NCBI GenBank assembly: GCA_022709425.1
Contig: JAKLIW010000016.1
Span: 1-63,508 of the forward strand
Source of the DNA: a bacterium
Lineage (GTDB): Bacteria > UBP6 > UBA1177 > JAKLFG01
DNA: 63,508 nucleotides
Reading direction: 5' to 3'
Part shown: piece after piece, positions 45,457 through 55,512 of the stretch
How the letters are laid out: each line of letters opens with the position of its first letter
Numbering within the stretch: position 1 is the stretch's first letter
Notes under the pieces: generated by a model
The model's input: only the letters and a program-made list of their open reading frames with translations
Told to the model about the DNA's origin: nothing
Databases searched by the model: none
Program-made: the position numbers and the translations under genes

Positions 45457-46551
45457 ATGCGTATATTGATCGGTATCATATTCTCTTTTTTGTGCATCGG
45501 CTGTTTCTCCACTTCCAACGCGGGGCCCGATAGCGGAACCATGCCCGACGACGGCACGGTCATTGTCGGTGACAGGGATCAGGAAAAAGAGGAAAACGAC
45601 CTGATCGACATGCCGGACGAAGAATTGCCCGATGAGACAACGATATCCGACGAATTACTGGTCGACAACGATACGCCGCCGCCCGCCGTCGAGGTGTTCT
45701 TCGACGACGCCGTCCGCGCGACGATACTCGCCGAACTCGGCCGTGCACAGAGCTCGGTACGTTTCGTCACCTATACGTTCCGCGACGAAGCGGTGATGAC
45801 GGCGCTCAACACGCTGGCCGCTCAAGGGGTCGACGTGGCGGGCATCGCCGGATCGCCCATCGAGGCGGGCACCCCGCACTATCCTCTCGTTGCCTACGAA
45901 GACACCGGCGAGGGCATCGTTCATGAGAAATTCTTCGTCATCGACGGATCGACCGCCCTCATCACCTCGGCCAACATCGCCTATCAGGATATCCGGAACT
46001 TTTTGGTGGTCATCCGCGACGATATCCCGCTGGCCAACGAACTTATCTGGGAATATCAGGAACTGGCCGCCTTCCGGCGCGGTGCCGCCAAGGTGCGTCA
46101 CTGCGATCCGTACTGCCCCCTCAAGCACGGCAAGCTGGTGATCACCCCCGCCTCCTGCAACGATATCGCCGCACTGCTGAACGGACTGTCCGACGATGCG
46201 GAGGGATGGCTGGCCATGTACACCCTGACCGACGACGCCCCAATGTTCGACGAACTGATCGGCGCCGTCGACCGCGGATTTTCCCTGCATGCGACGCTGG
46301 ACGACTGGTCGACCGCCAGCACCCCGGCCAACCAGTATGCTTTCGACCAACTTGACGGAGCGGGGGCCGCTGTCGCCTACTATGACGGCTCGATGGTGTT
46401 CCATCACAAATTCTTCGTCACCGACGATATCCTTGAGTTCGGTTCGATGAACTGGACCTATTCGGGTTGCGCCAAGAATGATGAACTCTATTTCATCACC
46501 GACGAGCCGCCTCTTATAGAACCTTTTCTTGACTATGCGAGCTCTTTATAA
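45457..46551 (+). CDS. Phospholipase D-like lipoprotein
   Basis: 364 residues. Lipobox FLCIGC followed by an Asp/Glu/Pro/Thr-rich tether of about 65 residues, then a PLD fold with both HKD-type motifs: HEKFFVIDGSTALITSANIA and HHKFFVTDDILEFGSMNWT. A compact two-HKD enzyme as in phospholipase D/nuclease (Nuc-like) proteins; substrate could be phospholipid or nucleic acid. ATG at 45457, five bases after GAGG, replaces an in-frame TTG upstream. Probably outer membrane. Confidence 0.87.
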   Translation: MRILIGIIFSFLCIGCFSTSNAGPDSGTMPDDGTVIVGDRDQEKEENDLIDMPDEELPDETTISDELLVDNDTPPPAVEVFFDDAVRATILAELGRAQSSVRFVTYTFRDEAVMTALNTLAAQGVDVAGIAGSPIEAGTPHYPLVAYEDTGEGIVHEKFFVIDGSTALITSANIAYQDIRNFLVVIRDDIPLANELIWEYQELAAFRRGAAKVRHCDPYCPLKHGKLVITPASCNDIAALLNGLSDDAEGWLAMYTLTDDAPMFDELIGAVDRGFSLHATLDDWSTASTPANQYAFDQLDGAGAAVAYYDGSMVFHHKFFVTDDILEFGSMNWTYSGCAKNDELYFITDEPPLIEPFLDYASSL

Positions 46552-46559
46552 GATATAAT
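46529..46559 (+). promoter_or_regulatory. Candidate promoter of the hybrid kinase gene
   Basis: Perfect TATAAT 29 bases before ATG 46589, with TTGACT 19 bases upstream, a long spacer. The -35 lies inside the end of the phospholipase D-like gene. Confidence 0.35.
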
Positions 46560-46588
46560 ACGGGATCTTGGGGGAAGGAGGATCCATC

Positions 46589-48712
46589 ATGGCCGTGCTT
46601 GCCGGACCGTTCCGACCGCCGGTGTTCGACGACGCCGAAAAGACTCATATCGCGCTCATTCTTCACTACTTTTTGCTCGGCGGCCTATTGTTGTCGGGCA
46701 TCGGAGCGCCGGTACTTTTCTTCATCCGCGCCAACCCGCTCGATCTGCTTGCCTGTCTGCTGGCCGCGATCAACAACCTGATCCTTCTCCAGCTCCTGCG
46801 CCGAGGCTTGGTGCGGACCGTCGGCTATCTGTCGCTGTTCGCTTTCTGGGCGCTCAACACTCTTTTCCCGTTCTTACAGGAAGGACTGCTCGCCACGCCG
46901 CTCTACGGATACTTCGTCCTGATACCGTTCGCCGGGTTCCTGCTCGGCTGGCGCGCCGGGTTCCTGATGACCGTCATCTGTATCGTTTCGGGCTATGCCA
47001 TCGCGCTGGCCCAGATATTCGGTCTTATCTCCGCGACCGTGGAACCCTTCGACCCGCTCTTTCACTGGACCTCGGCGACCATTTTCCTCCTCCTCTCTTT
47101 TCTCACGCAATACCACATCGATAAAACGCTGCGCCGGATAACCAGCGAACAGAAAAAAGAACTGGCGATGCGACGCGCCACCGAAGCGGCGCTCCGTGAA
47201 AGCGAGGCGCGCAACACGGCATTTCTGCACGCCAATCCCGATATCATGTTCCTCTTTTCGCCCGACGGTATATTCCTTGACGGGCAGGCGAGCAACGAAC
47301 ATCGTCTACTCATGCCGCGCGAACAGTTCCTCGGTCGTTCGATCGAACAGATCCTGCCCGACTATCTCGCAAAGACGACCCGTGAAAGGATCCTGCGGAT
47401 ACGGGAAACGGGACAACCTGAACTGTACGAGTACCAACTGGAACTGGAGGGAGCGACCCGCTATTTCGAGACCCGCATGGTGCCGTGCGGCGCAAATATC
47501 CTCGCCATCGTGCGCGACGCCACCGACCGCAAAATCGCCGAGGAGGAGCGCCGCCGCATCGAACAGCGCCTGTTGCAGAATGAACGTCTGCACGCCATCG
47601 GCACGCTCGCGGGGGGCATCGCCCACGACTTCAACAATATTCTTGCCGGTATTCTCGGGTACGCCGATCTTATCGTGCGGCGCGCCGGATCCGATTCGCC
47701 GTTCACGCAACCGGCGCAGAACATCCGCGCCGCCGCCGAACGGGCCGCCGAACTGGTCAAACAGATACTCAGTTTCTCGCGGCAGACGACCGAAGAGGTG
47801 CGCCCCATCCAACTGCAATACACCGTCCGCGAGTCGCTTTCGCTCCTGCGCGAACTGATACCGCCCGCCATCGCCATCGTCGAGGAGACCGACCCCTTCT
47901 GCCGTTCGGTCATGATAGACGCCACCCATGCCCACCAGCTCGTCACCAACCTCGTGGTGAACGCTTTTCAGGCGATGCAGGCGCGCGGCACCGGAACGAT
48001 ACGGATAACGCTCCACTGCACGCCGCCTGCGGAGAATGCCTCCGACGCCACCGTGACCCTTACAGTGGCCGACGACGGCCCCGGCATCGCCCCTGAGCAT
48101 CTTGAAAAGATATTCGATCCCTTCTTCACGACCAAGGCCCCCGGCGAAGGAACGGGACTCGGCCTTTCCATCATTAAAGGACTCGTGACACGCTACGACG
48201 GCACGATACGGGTTGAAAGCGCGGTCGGACAGGGAACTCGCTTCATCATCGAACTGCCGGTCGCGACGCTCCCCTTCCGCGAAAAGCCGTTGGAACGGCA
48301 ACTGTTCGCCCATCTCGCGGGAACCGGCCGATTGCTGTTCCTCGATGACGAGGAGATACTGGTGCGGCTCGGCAGTGAAACGCTCACGGCGCTCGGCTAT
48401 CTGGTCCGTACCGAGACCGACCCGCTCCGGGCGCTCAAGCTGTTCCGCGAGAACCCCGACGGCATAGACCTCGTGATCACCGATCTCATGATGCCCGGGC
48501 TCGACGGCATCGAACTGATAGAACGGATGCGCGAACTGCGGCCGCAACTGCCGGCGATCCTCTGCAGCGGCACCCACAACACTCGTACCGCCGCCTTCGC
48601 GAAACTCGGGCGAAGCACCTATATCGGCAAACCGATGGAACTCGACCGGCTCGCCGGTGAGGTCAAACGGCTCCTTTCCCGCGCCGCGGGGACCCCGGAG
48701 CATTCGTCGTGA
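46589..48712 (+). CDS. Hybrid sensor histidine kinase (membrane, PAS, receiver)
   Basis: 707 residues. Five or six membrane segments (about 25-180), a PAS domain (about 215-320: [19 protein letters not shown]), the HisKA box with [21 protein letters not shown] (phospho-His), N box [14 protein letters not shown] box [22 protein letters not shown] and a C-terminal receiver (phospho-Asp in [13 protein letters not shown], Lys in YIGKPMEL). No HPt or output domain, so a partner must take over the signal. GGAGG lies seven bases before ATG 46589. The next gene (NamZ-type) overlaps its end by four bases. Confidence 0.93.
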   Translation: MAVLAGPFRPPVFDDAEKTHIALILHYFLLGGLLLSGIGAPVLFFIRANPLDLLACLLAAINNLILLQLLRRGLVRTVGYLSLFAFWALNTLFPFLQEGLLATPLYGYFVLIPFAGFLLGWRAGFLMTVICIVSGYAIALAQIFGLISATVEPFDPLFHWTSATIFLLLSFLTQYHIDKTLRRITSEQKKELAMRRATEAALRESEARNTAFLHANPDIMFLFSPDGIFLDGQASNEHRLLMPREQFLGRSIEQILPDYLAKTTRERILRIRETGQPELYEYQLELEGATRYFETRMVPCGANILAIVRDATDRKIAEEERRRIEQRLLQNERLHAIGTLAGGIAHDFNNILAGILGYADLIVRRAGSDSPFTQPAQNIRAAAERAAELVKQILSFSRQTTEEVRPIQLQYTVRESLSLLRELIPPAIAIVEETDPFCRSVMIDATHAHQLVTNLVVNAFQAMQARGTGTIRITLHCTPPAENASDATVTLTVADDGPGIAPEHLEKIFDPFFTTKAPGEGTGLGLSIIKGLVTRYDGTIRVESAVGQGTRFIIELPVATLPFREKPLERQLFAHLAGTGRLLFLDDEEILVRLGSETLTALGYLVRTETDPLRALKLFRENPDGIDLVITDLMMPGLDGIELIERMRELRPQLPAILCSGTHNTRTAAFAKLGRSTYIGKPMELDRLAGEVKRLLSRAAGTPEHSS

Positions 48713-49908
48713 CGCCGTTCTTCCGGCCGCTGATCGTTGCCCTTTTCTTCCTTGCGACCATGACCGTTCATGCCGCGACAACGATGCAGACCGGGCTCGA
48801 TGTGCTCGAAGCGCGCGGGTTCGACAGCCTCGCCGGGAAACGGGTGGCGCTCGTGGTCAATCACACCGCCCGCGACGCCGCGGGGAAGCATCTCATCGAT
48901 CTGCTCCTCGACGGCAAAAAGGCGACGCTCGTCCGCATCTTCACCCCCGAACACGGCCTGACGGGGCTCGCCGATGAGGCGGTCGCCGACGATACCTATC
49001 GCGATATCCCGGTCACCTCGTTATATGGTAAAGAGAAAAAGCCGAAGCCTGAACTCCTCGCCGACAGCGACCTCATCATCTTCGACATGCAGGATGTCGG
49101 CGCCCGCTACTACACCTATCCGGCGACGCTCGCCTATACGCTGGAATCGGCAAAGGCGGCGGGGAAGAAGGTGATCGTACTCGACCGCCCCAACCCGACC
49201 GGCGGCGACATTGTCGCGGGTTTCGTGCCGCCCGCCGAACTGACCGGCAAATTCACGAGCCTCTATGCCATACCGACCCGTCACGGGATGACCATCGGCG
49301 AGCTGGCGCGCCTGTTCAACGATCATTTCGGCATCGGCGCGGCGCTTGAAGTGGTGAGTATGATCGGGTGGGAACGGACGATGCTCTGGCAGGACACCGG
49401 CCTGCCGTGGGTCCCGCCGTCACCCAACCTGAGGAACCCCGACGCGGCGCTCATCTACGCCGGGATGGGGTGGATAGAGACGACCAACCTGTCGGTCGGC
49501 CGCGGCACCGAAGCACCTTTCTTCACCTACGGCGCGCCCTTCATCGACGGGGCGAAACTCGCCGCCGCGCTGAAAAAACAGCTCCCCGCCGGGGTGACCG
49601 CGACGCCGATCACCTTCACCCCGACCGATAAAATCCACCGCCATTTCGGCAAGGAATGCGGCGGCATCCGGCTGACGATCGCCGACATCAAAAAGCTCGA
49701 CACCTTCCGGCTCGGATTGATAGTACTTAAAACGCTTTTCGCCATCGCGCCCGAATTCGACCCGACCACCGACTTCGCCCTCAGCATGGGCAAAGCGGGC
49801 ATCGATCGGCGGTTGAAAAAGGGAGAGGCGGTCAAGAAGATACTCGCCGAAGCGAACGCCGACTGCGAAAAATTCAAAGAGATACGGAAGAAATATCTGC
49901 TGTACTAG
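48709..49908 (+). CDS. namZ: NamZ-type exo-beta-N-acetylmuramidase (DUF1343)
   Basis: 399 residues with signal peptide (LIVALFFLATMTVHA). DUF1343 hallmarks: FTPEHGLTGLADE, VTSLYGKEKKP, IIFDMQDVGARYYTYPATL, VIVLDRPNPTGG and the late TLSVGRGTEAPF-like NLSVGRGTEAPF. NamZ releases terminal MurNAc from muropeptide glycan, feeding peptidoglycan recycling; function here is by family. GTG overlaps the kinase stop (GTGA), so kinase and muramidase are translated in a fixed ratio. Likely periplasmic. Confidence 0.87.
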   Translation: MTPFFRPLIVALFFLATMTVHAATTMQTGLDVLEARGFDSLAGKRVALVVNHTARDAAGKHLIDLLLDGKKATLVRIFTPEHGLTGLADEAVADDTYRDIPVTSLYGKEKKPKPELLADSDLIIFDMQDVGARYYTYPATLAYTLESAKAAGKKVIVLDRPNPTGGDIVAGFVPPAELTGKFTSLYAIPTRHGMTIGELARLFNDHFGIGAALEVVSMIGWERTMLWQDTGLPWVPPSPNLRNPDAALIYAGMGWIETTNLSVGRGTEAPFFTYGAPFIDGAKLAAALKKQLPAGVTATPITFTPTDKIHRHFGKECGGIRLTIADIKKLDTFRLGLIVLKTLFAIAPEFDPTTDFALSMGKAGIDRRLKKGEAVKKILAEANADCEKFKEIRKKYLLY

Positions 49909-50825
49909 ACCCGTCTCAGGACGGTGCTACCCCACGACAGGCCGATGCCAAAGCCACAGATGAAGAAGGTTTTACGGCTCTTGTCGTGCAGTTCTTTTTC
50001 AAGGATGAGGGGGATGGAACTCGACACGGTGTTCCCATAATCGCGGCAGTCCCACGGCATCTTCTCGGGGTCGATGCCGGTATAGTCGCAGAGCACTTTG
50101 TGCATGAAACGGCTCGCCTGATGCATGACCCAGCGGTCGATCTGCTCCTGTTTGAGCCCGTTCTTCTCCAGCGTCTGACGGACATTTTCGGGGACGAATT
50201 TTGCGACGAACTTCACGACCGCCGAGCCGTTCATGTAGAGCCAGCCGTCGACCAGTTTGATGTCGCGCCATTTCTCGCTGTTGTTACCGAAGACATATTT
50301 ACCCGGCGTCAGTACCGGGTCGTCGGTGATATAGGTGGCCGTCGCGCCGTCGCCGAAGAGGAGCGAGGTGTTCTTGTCCTCCGGGTTGACGCATTTGGTG
50401 TAGGGATCGGCGGTGATGAGCAGTCCCCGCGTCATCCCGTTCTCCTTCATGAAGCCGGTGATGACCGACAGACCGTACATGAAGCCGGAACAGCCGAGCG
50501 GGATGTCGAACGAAGCGCAGGTGTAGGGAAGGCCGATCTTCTCGTGCAGTATCGTCCCGGCGTGCGGCATCCGGACATCGGGATTCTGCGTGACCAACAC
50601 CAGCACCTCTATCTTCGAGCGGTCGATGTCGATCTTGGAGGCAAGATGCTGGAACGCCTTGAAGCCCATGTCGGTCGCATCCTCGTCCGCGTCGCGGAAG
50701 GAGTGGCGATCCACACCGATCTTGTCATGCAGGAACGCATCGTCGATGCCGTACTTTTCCTTCTTGTCGTGATTGGGTTCCCGGCCCGCCGGGATATAAA
50801 CACCGATTTCCTTGATACCGAGCAT
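49905..50825 (-). CDS. 3-oxoacyl-ACP synthase III-like protein
   Basis: 306 residues, shorter than FabH (about 317-330). Thiolase-fold triad is present: C112 in PLGCSGFMYGLS, H235 in VMHQAS, N265 in YGNTVSSS. KAS III starts fatty-acid synthesis by condensing acetyl-CoA with malonyl-ACP; related enzymes make other acyl or polyketide starters. The divergence from housekeeping FabH and the absence of other fab genes suggest a specialised role. Ends tail to tail with namZ, stops overlapping. Confidence 0.85.
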   Translation of the reverse strand: MLGIKEIGVYIPAGREPNHDKKEKYGIDDAFLHDKIGVDRHSFRDADEDATDMGFKAFQHLASKIDIDRSKIEVLVLVTQNPDVRMPHAGTILHEKIGLPYTCASFDIPLGCSGFMYGLSVITGFMKENGMTRGLLITADPYTKCVNPEDKNTSLLFGDGATATYITDDPVLTPGKYVFGNNSEKWRDIKLVDGWLYMNGSAVVKFVAKFVPENVRQTLEKNGLKQEQIDRWVMHQASRFMHKVLCDYTGIDPEKMPWDCRDYGNTVSSSIPLILEKELHDKSRKTFFICGFGIGLSWGSTVLRRV

Positions 50826-51002
50826 TGTTAGACCTCTTTTCTGTACTCAGAGTCCAAAAAACGACCGGAAACCGATGCCACCCTATAACGAAAAAAGCAT
50901 TTGTCAAGAAAGCTGACTTAATAAAAATCGTTATCTAACAAAATTGAACTCGAGTGTGCACTTTCAGGAAACACCCCGTCGTCGTCGCCGGCAAGAATTC
51001 TT

Positions 51003-51030
51003 TTGATTTTTCGAGATATCCCATTAGCAT
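51003..51030 (+). promoter_or_regulatory. Candidate promoter of satP
   Basis: TTGATT, 16 bases and TAGCAT, 42 bases before ATG 51072. The gap 50826-51071 holds no convincing gene. Confidence 0.35.
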
Positions 51031-51071
51031 GCCCCGTTCCGTTACGGTTAACCTTTTACACGGAGTCGCCC

Positions 51072-51662
51072 ATGAACCCTCCCGAATCGATCATCATCAA
51101 GGACACCACCGCCAACCCGGCGCCGCTCGGCCTTCTCGCGTTCGGCATGACCACGATCCTCCTCAACCTCCACAACGCCGGGCTGTTCGGTATGAACACC
51201 GTCATCCTCGCGATGGGGATCTTCGTCGGCGGCATGGCGCAGGTCATCGTCGGGAAGATGGAATGGAAAAAGAACAACACCTTCGGCACGGTCGCCTTCA
51301 CCGCCTACGGCTTTTTTTGGATAACGCTTGTCGGCATCATCCTCATGCCCAAGTTCGGCATGGGCGACGCTCCCGATGCCATCTCGATGGCGTCGTTCCT
51401 GATCGTGTGGGGGGTATTCTCGACCTTCATGTTCATCGGCACCTTCCGGCTGAGTAAAGCGCTACAGGTGGTCTTCGGATCGCTTGTGATATTGTTCTTC
51501 CTCTTGGCGATCGGCAAACTGACCGGCGACCCGACCATCGAGATGATTGCGGGCATCGAAGGGATATTCTGCGGCGCGTCGGCCTTCTACACGGCGATGG
51601 CGCAGATACTCAACGAGATCTACGGTACCGTCGTGATGCCGCTCGGCCCGGTCAAGAAGTAG
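51072..51662 (+). CDS. satP: Acetate/succinate transporter, GPR1/FUN34/YaaH family
   Basis: 196 residues and six membrane helices. The N-terminal NPAPLGLLAFGMTTILLNLHNAG is the family signature; others are FGTVAFTAYGFFWITL and FCGASAFYTAMAQILNE. SatP homologues form channels or proton-linked transporters for acetate and succinate. GGAG lies six bases before ATG 51072. Convergent to NifJ, whose acetyl-CoA product can end as acetate; this is a plausible functional link. Confidence 0.92.
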   Translation: MNPPESIIIKDTTANPAPLGLLAFGMTTILLNLHNAGLFGMNTVILAMGIFVGGMAQVIVGKMEWKKNNTFGTVAFTAYGFFWITLVGIILMPKFGMGDAPDAISMASFLIVWGVFSTFMFIGTFRLSKALQVVFGSLVILFFLLAIGKLTGDPTIEMIAGIEGIFCGASAFYTAMAQILNEIYGTVVMPLGPVKK

Positions 51663-51678
51663 CCCTCTATGTTCCCGT

Positions 51679-51708
51679 AAAAAAAACGGGGCGGCCACAG
51701 CCGCCCCG
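51679..51708 (-). terminator. Rho-independent terminator of nifJ
   Basis: Minus strand: CGGGGCGGC, loop TGTG, GCCGCCCCG and eight T. It is 30 bases after the nifJ stop. Confidence 0.85.
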
Positions 51709-51737
51709 GAAGGATATCGTCGCAATGACGCGGGCTA

Positions 51738-54700
51738 TCAGAACCCGTGTTCGGCGAGTTTTTTGAGCCGTTCCCAGCGATCCTTGAGGTCTTCGCGGAG
51801 GAGTTGATGCAGTTTCTTCGCTTCGTCGGGGAACTGTTTCTCGAGCGTCTTGAAGCGGACCTCGTTGTTGATGATCTCGGTGACATCCTTCGAAGGTTCC
51901 TTCATGTCGAGTTGGAAGCAGTTCTTCCCCTCTTTTTTGAGCGTCGGGTTATAGCGGTAGAGCGGCCACAGGCCGGTCTCGACCGCGAGTTTCATCTCTT
52001 TCTGCGAGTGGGTCATGTCGATGCCGTGGTTGATGCAGGGGCTGTAGGCGATGACGATCGAGGGACCGTCGTACTGTTCCGCTTCGAGCATCGCCTTAAG
52101 CGTCTGGTTCTGGTTCGAGCCCATCGCGACCGAGGCGACATAGATGTATCCGTAAGTCATCGAGATGAGGCCGAGATCCTTCTTACGCATCTTCTTGCCG
52201 GTCGCGGCGAATTTCGCCACCTGCCCGAAGTGCGAGGCCTTCGACGCCTGCCCGCCGGTATTCGAATAGACCTCGGTATCGAGCACGAGCACATTGATAT
52301 CCTCGCCCGATGCAAGGACATGGTCGAGCCCGCCGTAGCCGATGTCGTAGGCCCAGCCGTCGCCGCCGATGACCCAGACCGACTTCTTGACGAAGTAGTC
52401 GGCCATCTCGAGCAGTTCGTCGACCCGCGGATCGTCGCAGGGATCGCGGCGCAGGGAATCTTCGAGTTTCGGCGCCAGTTCACGGCTCTTTTCGGCGTTC
52501 TTTTTGTTGGCTATCCATTCGGCGAAGAGCGCCTTGCTTTCGGCCGAAAGTTCGCAACCGCAGGTGCAATCGGCGCCCTCCTTACAGCCGCAGTCGCAAT
52601 CGTCATCGCAGTCGCACTTGAGTTCGAGCAGTTGCTTCATGAGCATCTCGATGCGGTCGCGTTTCTGGCGGATGGCCAGCGCCATCCCGTAGCCGTGTTC
52701 GGCGTTGTCCTCGAACAGCGAGTTGGCCCATGCCGGACCATGACCGTTCTTATTGGTGCAGTAGGGTATCGTCGGGGCGGTGCCGCCGTAGATCGACGAA
52801 CAGCCGGTCGCGTTGGATACGACCATCCGGTCGCCGAACAACTGGGTGAGCAGTTTCACATACGGGGTCTCGCCACAGCCGGCGCAGGCGCCCGAGAATT
52901 CGAAGAGCGGCTGGCGGTACTGCGAACCGGTCACCGAGTCAGGCTTCATGACGGTGTCGCGGACCGGGACATGGATGGAAAAGTCGTTGTTGGCCGCCTC
53001 GACCTCGGCGATCTCGTCGAAGAAGACCATGTCGAGCGCTTTTTTCGGCGCGGGGCAGACATCGGCGCAGTTGCCGCAGCCCTGACAGTCCATCGGGTAG
53101 ACCTGCATGCGGTATTCGAGCCCCTCGAAGGCCTTGCCCTTGGGCTTGATGGTCTCGAAACTCTGCGGGGCGGCCGCCTTCTCCTCGGCGGTCACCAGCA
53201 CCGGCCGTATCGCGGCGTGAGGACAAACGAACGAGCACTGGTTGCAGGTGATGCAGTTGCCGGCGTGCCATTTGGGCAGTTTTATCGCGACGCCGCGCTT
53301 CTCGAACTTGGTGGTCGCGGTCGGGAACGAACCGTCGGCGTTGAAACACGACGAGGGGAGACGATCACCCTTCATCTTGGCGATGTCGCCGATGACCGTT
53401 TCGACGAACCACTGTTCCTGCTCATCGCCGTAGGGCTCATGGACCTTCTTGATGTCGATCTCCACATCGGGGGCGTCGGCCCACTTTTTCGCGTCGTATT
53501 TGAATTCGTGGAGCGCCGCGGAGGCCTTATCGATCGCCTCGTGGTTCATCTTGACGACCTTCTCGCCCTTCCGGCCGTAGGTCTTTTCGACCGCTTTTTT
53601 GAGGAGCGCGATCGCCTTGTCGAAGGGCAGGACGCCGGCCAGTTTGAAGAAGGCGGTCTGCATGACCATGTTGATGCGGCCGCCGAGCCCGACCTCTTCG
53701 GCGATCTTGACCGCGTCGATGACGTAGAACTTCGCGTTCTTCTTCGCGATATCGCGTTTGAGCGCCGCCGGAAGTTTCTCCTCCAGTTCCTCCTTCGACC
53801 ACGAGGTGTTCAGCACGAAGGTGCCGTTCGCCTTCAGCCCTTCGGCGAGGTCATAGAGATACACGTAGGCCTGACGGTGACAGGCGATATAGTCGGCGTC
53901 GGTCAGCAGGTAGGTCGACCGGATCGGCATCTTGCCGAAGCGAAGGTGCGACACGGTCACGCCGCCCGACTTTTTCGAATCGTACTGGAAATAGCCCTGC
54001 GCGAACAAGTCGGTATTGTCGCCGATGATCTTGATGGCATCCTTGTTGGCGCCGACGGTGCCGTCGGAACCGAAGCCCCAGAACTTCGCCTGCGTGGTGC
54101 CGGCCGGGACGGTGTCGAGCGGCTCGTAGGGGATCGAGGTGAACGACACGTCGTCGGTGATGCCCACGGTGAAGTTATGCTTGGGCGAACGGCCCTTGAG
54201 GTTGTCGAAGACCGCCTTGACCATGCCGGGGGTGAATTCCTTGGAGGAGAGGCCGTAACGACCGCCGACCACCGTGATATCCTCGCCCTGTTCGTAGAGC
54301 GCGGTGACCACGTCCTTGTAGAGCGGCTCGCCCTCGGCGCCCGGCTCCTTGGTGCGGTCGAGGACCGCGATCGCCTTGACGGTGCGCGGCAGCGCCTGCA
54401 GGAAGTGTTCCACCGAGAAGGGACGGTAGAGGCGCACTTTCACCACGCCCACCTTTTCGCCCTTTTCCATCAGGTGGCAGATCGTCTCGTCGATCGTCTC
54501 ACAGCCGGAACCCATCGCGATGATGATCCGTTCCGCCTCGGGATGGCCGACATAGTCGAACAGTTTATAGCGGCGGCCGGTGATCGCAAAGACCTTCTCC
54601 ATCTCCTCGATGACGATCTGCGGCACCGCATCGTAGTACGGATTGCAGGTCTCGCGGGCTTGGAAGAAGATGTCGGGGTTCTGCGCGGTCCCTTTGAGGA

Positions 54701-55343
54701 TCGGCTGTTCGGGACGGAGGGCGCGGTCTTTGAAGGCGGCGATCGCCTCGCGATCGACGACCCGTTTGATGTCCTCGTAGTCGATCATCGCGATCTTGTT
54801 CACTTCGTGGCTGGTGCGGAAGCCGTCGAAAAAGTGGATGAAGGGAAGACTCGACCGGATGGCCGCTAGGTGGGCGACCAGTCCGAGGTCCTGCGCCTCC
54901 TGCACCGAATTGGACGACAACAGACAGCAGCCGGTCTGACGGCAGGCCATGACATCGCTGTGGTCGCCGAAGATCGACAGGGCGTGGGTCGCGACGGTGC
55001 GCGCCGAGACATGGAACACGCCGGGAAGCAGTTCGGCCGCTACTTTATAGAGGTTGGGGATCATCAGCAGGAGTCCCTGCGACGCGGTGTAGGTGGTGGT
55101 CAGCGATCCGGCCGAGAGCGATCCGTGGACCGCGCCCGAGGCGCCGCCTTCCGACTGGAGTTCGGCCACGATCACCTTCTCGCCGAAGATGTTCTCGCGC
55201 CCGTAGGCCGACCATTCGTCGGCGTATTCGCCCATGTTGGAGCTGGGGGTGATGGGGTAGATGGCCGCCACTTCGGTGAGCGCGTAGCTCGCGTGGGTCG
55301 CCGCCATGTTGCCGTCGATGGCCTTCATGATCTTTTGTGACAT
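51738..55343 (-). CDS. nifJ: Pyruvate:ferredoxin (flavodoxin) oxidoreductase
   Basis: 1201 residues, single-chain PFOR: pyruvate + CoA + oxidised ferredoxin to acetyl-CoA, CO2 and reduced ferredoxin. All parts are visible: N-terminal pyrimidine domain (YPITPSSNMGEYADEW), 2-oxoacid gamma domain (SDGTVGANKDAIKI), a double 4Fe-4S ferredoxin domain (CITCNQCSFVCP, CQGCGNCADVCP) and a TPP domain (CAGCGETPY, VSNATGCSS). Residues 910-930 contain eight cysteines among Asp/Gly, an insert in the segment after MALAIRQKRDRIEMLMKQLL. Start ATG follows GAGGAGG. Central to anaerobic carbon metabolism. Confidence 0.96.
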   Translation of the reverse strand: MSQKIMKAIDGNMAATHASYALTEVAAIYPITPSSNMGEYADEWSAYGRENIFGEKVIVAELQSEGGASGAVHGSLSAGSLTTTYTASQGLLLMIPNLYKVAAELLPGVFHVSARTVATHALSIFGDHSDVMACRQTGCCLLSSNSVQEAQDLGLVAHLAAIRSSLPFIHFFDGFRTSHEVNKIAMIDYEDIKRVVDREAIAAFKDRALRPEQPILKGTAQNPDIFFQARETCNPYYDAVPQIVIEEMEKVFAITGRRYKLFDYVGHPEAERIIIAMGSGCETIDETICHLMEKGEKVGVVKVRLYRPFSVEHFLQALPRTVKAIAVLDRTKEPGAEGEPLYKDVVTALYEQGEDITVVGGRYGLSSKEFTPGMVKAVFDNLKGRSPKHNFTVGITDDVSFTSIPYEPLDTVPAGTTQAKFWGFGSDGTVGANKDAIKIIGDNTDLFAQGYFQYDSKKSGGVTVSHLRFGKMPIRSTYLLTDADYIACHRQAYVYLYDLAEGLKANGTFVLNTSWSKEELEEKLPAALKRDIAKKNAKFYVIDAVKIAEEVGLGGRINMVMQTAFFKLAGVLPFDKAIALLKKAVEKTYGRKGEKVVKMNHEAIDKASAALHEFKYDAKKWADAPDVEIDIKKVHEPYGDEQEQWFVETVIGDIAKMKGDRLPSSCFNADGSFPTATTKFEKRGVAIKLPKWHAGNCITCNQCSFVCPHAAIRPVLVTAEEKAAAPQSFETIKPKGKAFEGLEYRMQVYPMDCQGCGNCADVCPAPKKALDMVFFDEIAEVEAANNDFSIHVPVRDTVMKPDSVTGSQYRQPLFEFSGACAGCGETPYVKLLTQLFGDRMVVSNATGCSSIYGGTAPTIPYCTNKNGHGPAWANSLFEDNAEHGYGMALAIRQKRDRIEMLMKQLLELKCDCDDDCDCGCKEGADCTCGCELSAESKALFAEWIANKKNAEKSRELAPKLEDSLRRDPCDDPRVDELLEMADYFVKKSVWVIGGDGWAYDIGYGGLDHVLASGEDINVLVLDTEVYSNTGGQASKASHFGQVAKFAATGKKMRKKDLGLISMTYGYIYVASVAMGSNQNQTLKAMLEAEQYDGPSIVIAYSPCINHGIDMTHSQKEMKLAVETGLWPLYRYNPTLKKEGKNCFQLDMKEPSKDVTEIINNEVRFKTLEKQFPDEAKKLHQLLREDLKDRWERLKKLAEHGF

Positions 55344-55381
55344 TTATTCCTCCTCATAAGGAAAAATTGTGTATACGGCGC

Positions 55382-55410
55382 CTCATATCACGAAGCCCGA
55401 TTGTTTGCAA
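55382..55410 (-). promoter_or_regulatory. Candidate promoter of nifJ
   Basis: TTGCAA, 17 bases and TATGAG, 39 bases before ATG 55343. Weak -10. Confidence 0.35.
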
Positions 55411-55446
55411 ATTTTTAGGAACTGCGGGGCGCTACCTCAAGAAAAA

Positions 55447-55474
55447 TTGCAACTTGTGCCTCCTCTGATATAAT
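55447..55474 (+). promoter_or_regulatory. Promoter of the multidomain lipoprotein gene
   Basis: TTGCAA, 16 bases and a perfect TATAAT, 39 bases before ATG 55513. Confidence 0.55.
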
Positions 55475-55512
55475 GCGCCGTTCTTTGGAAAACAACCCCG
55501 GGAGGATACGAC

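Noticed and set aside
51747..54869. Long plus-strand open frame (1040 codons) opposite nifJ
   Set aside because: It lies antisense to a fully recognisable PFOR, has no ribosome site or family features, and is expected in GC-rich DNA.
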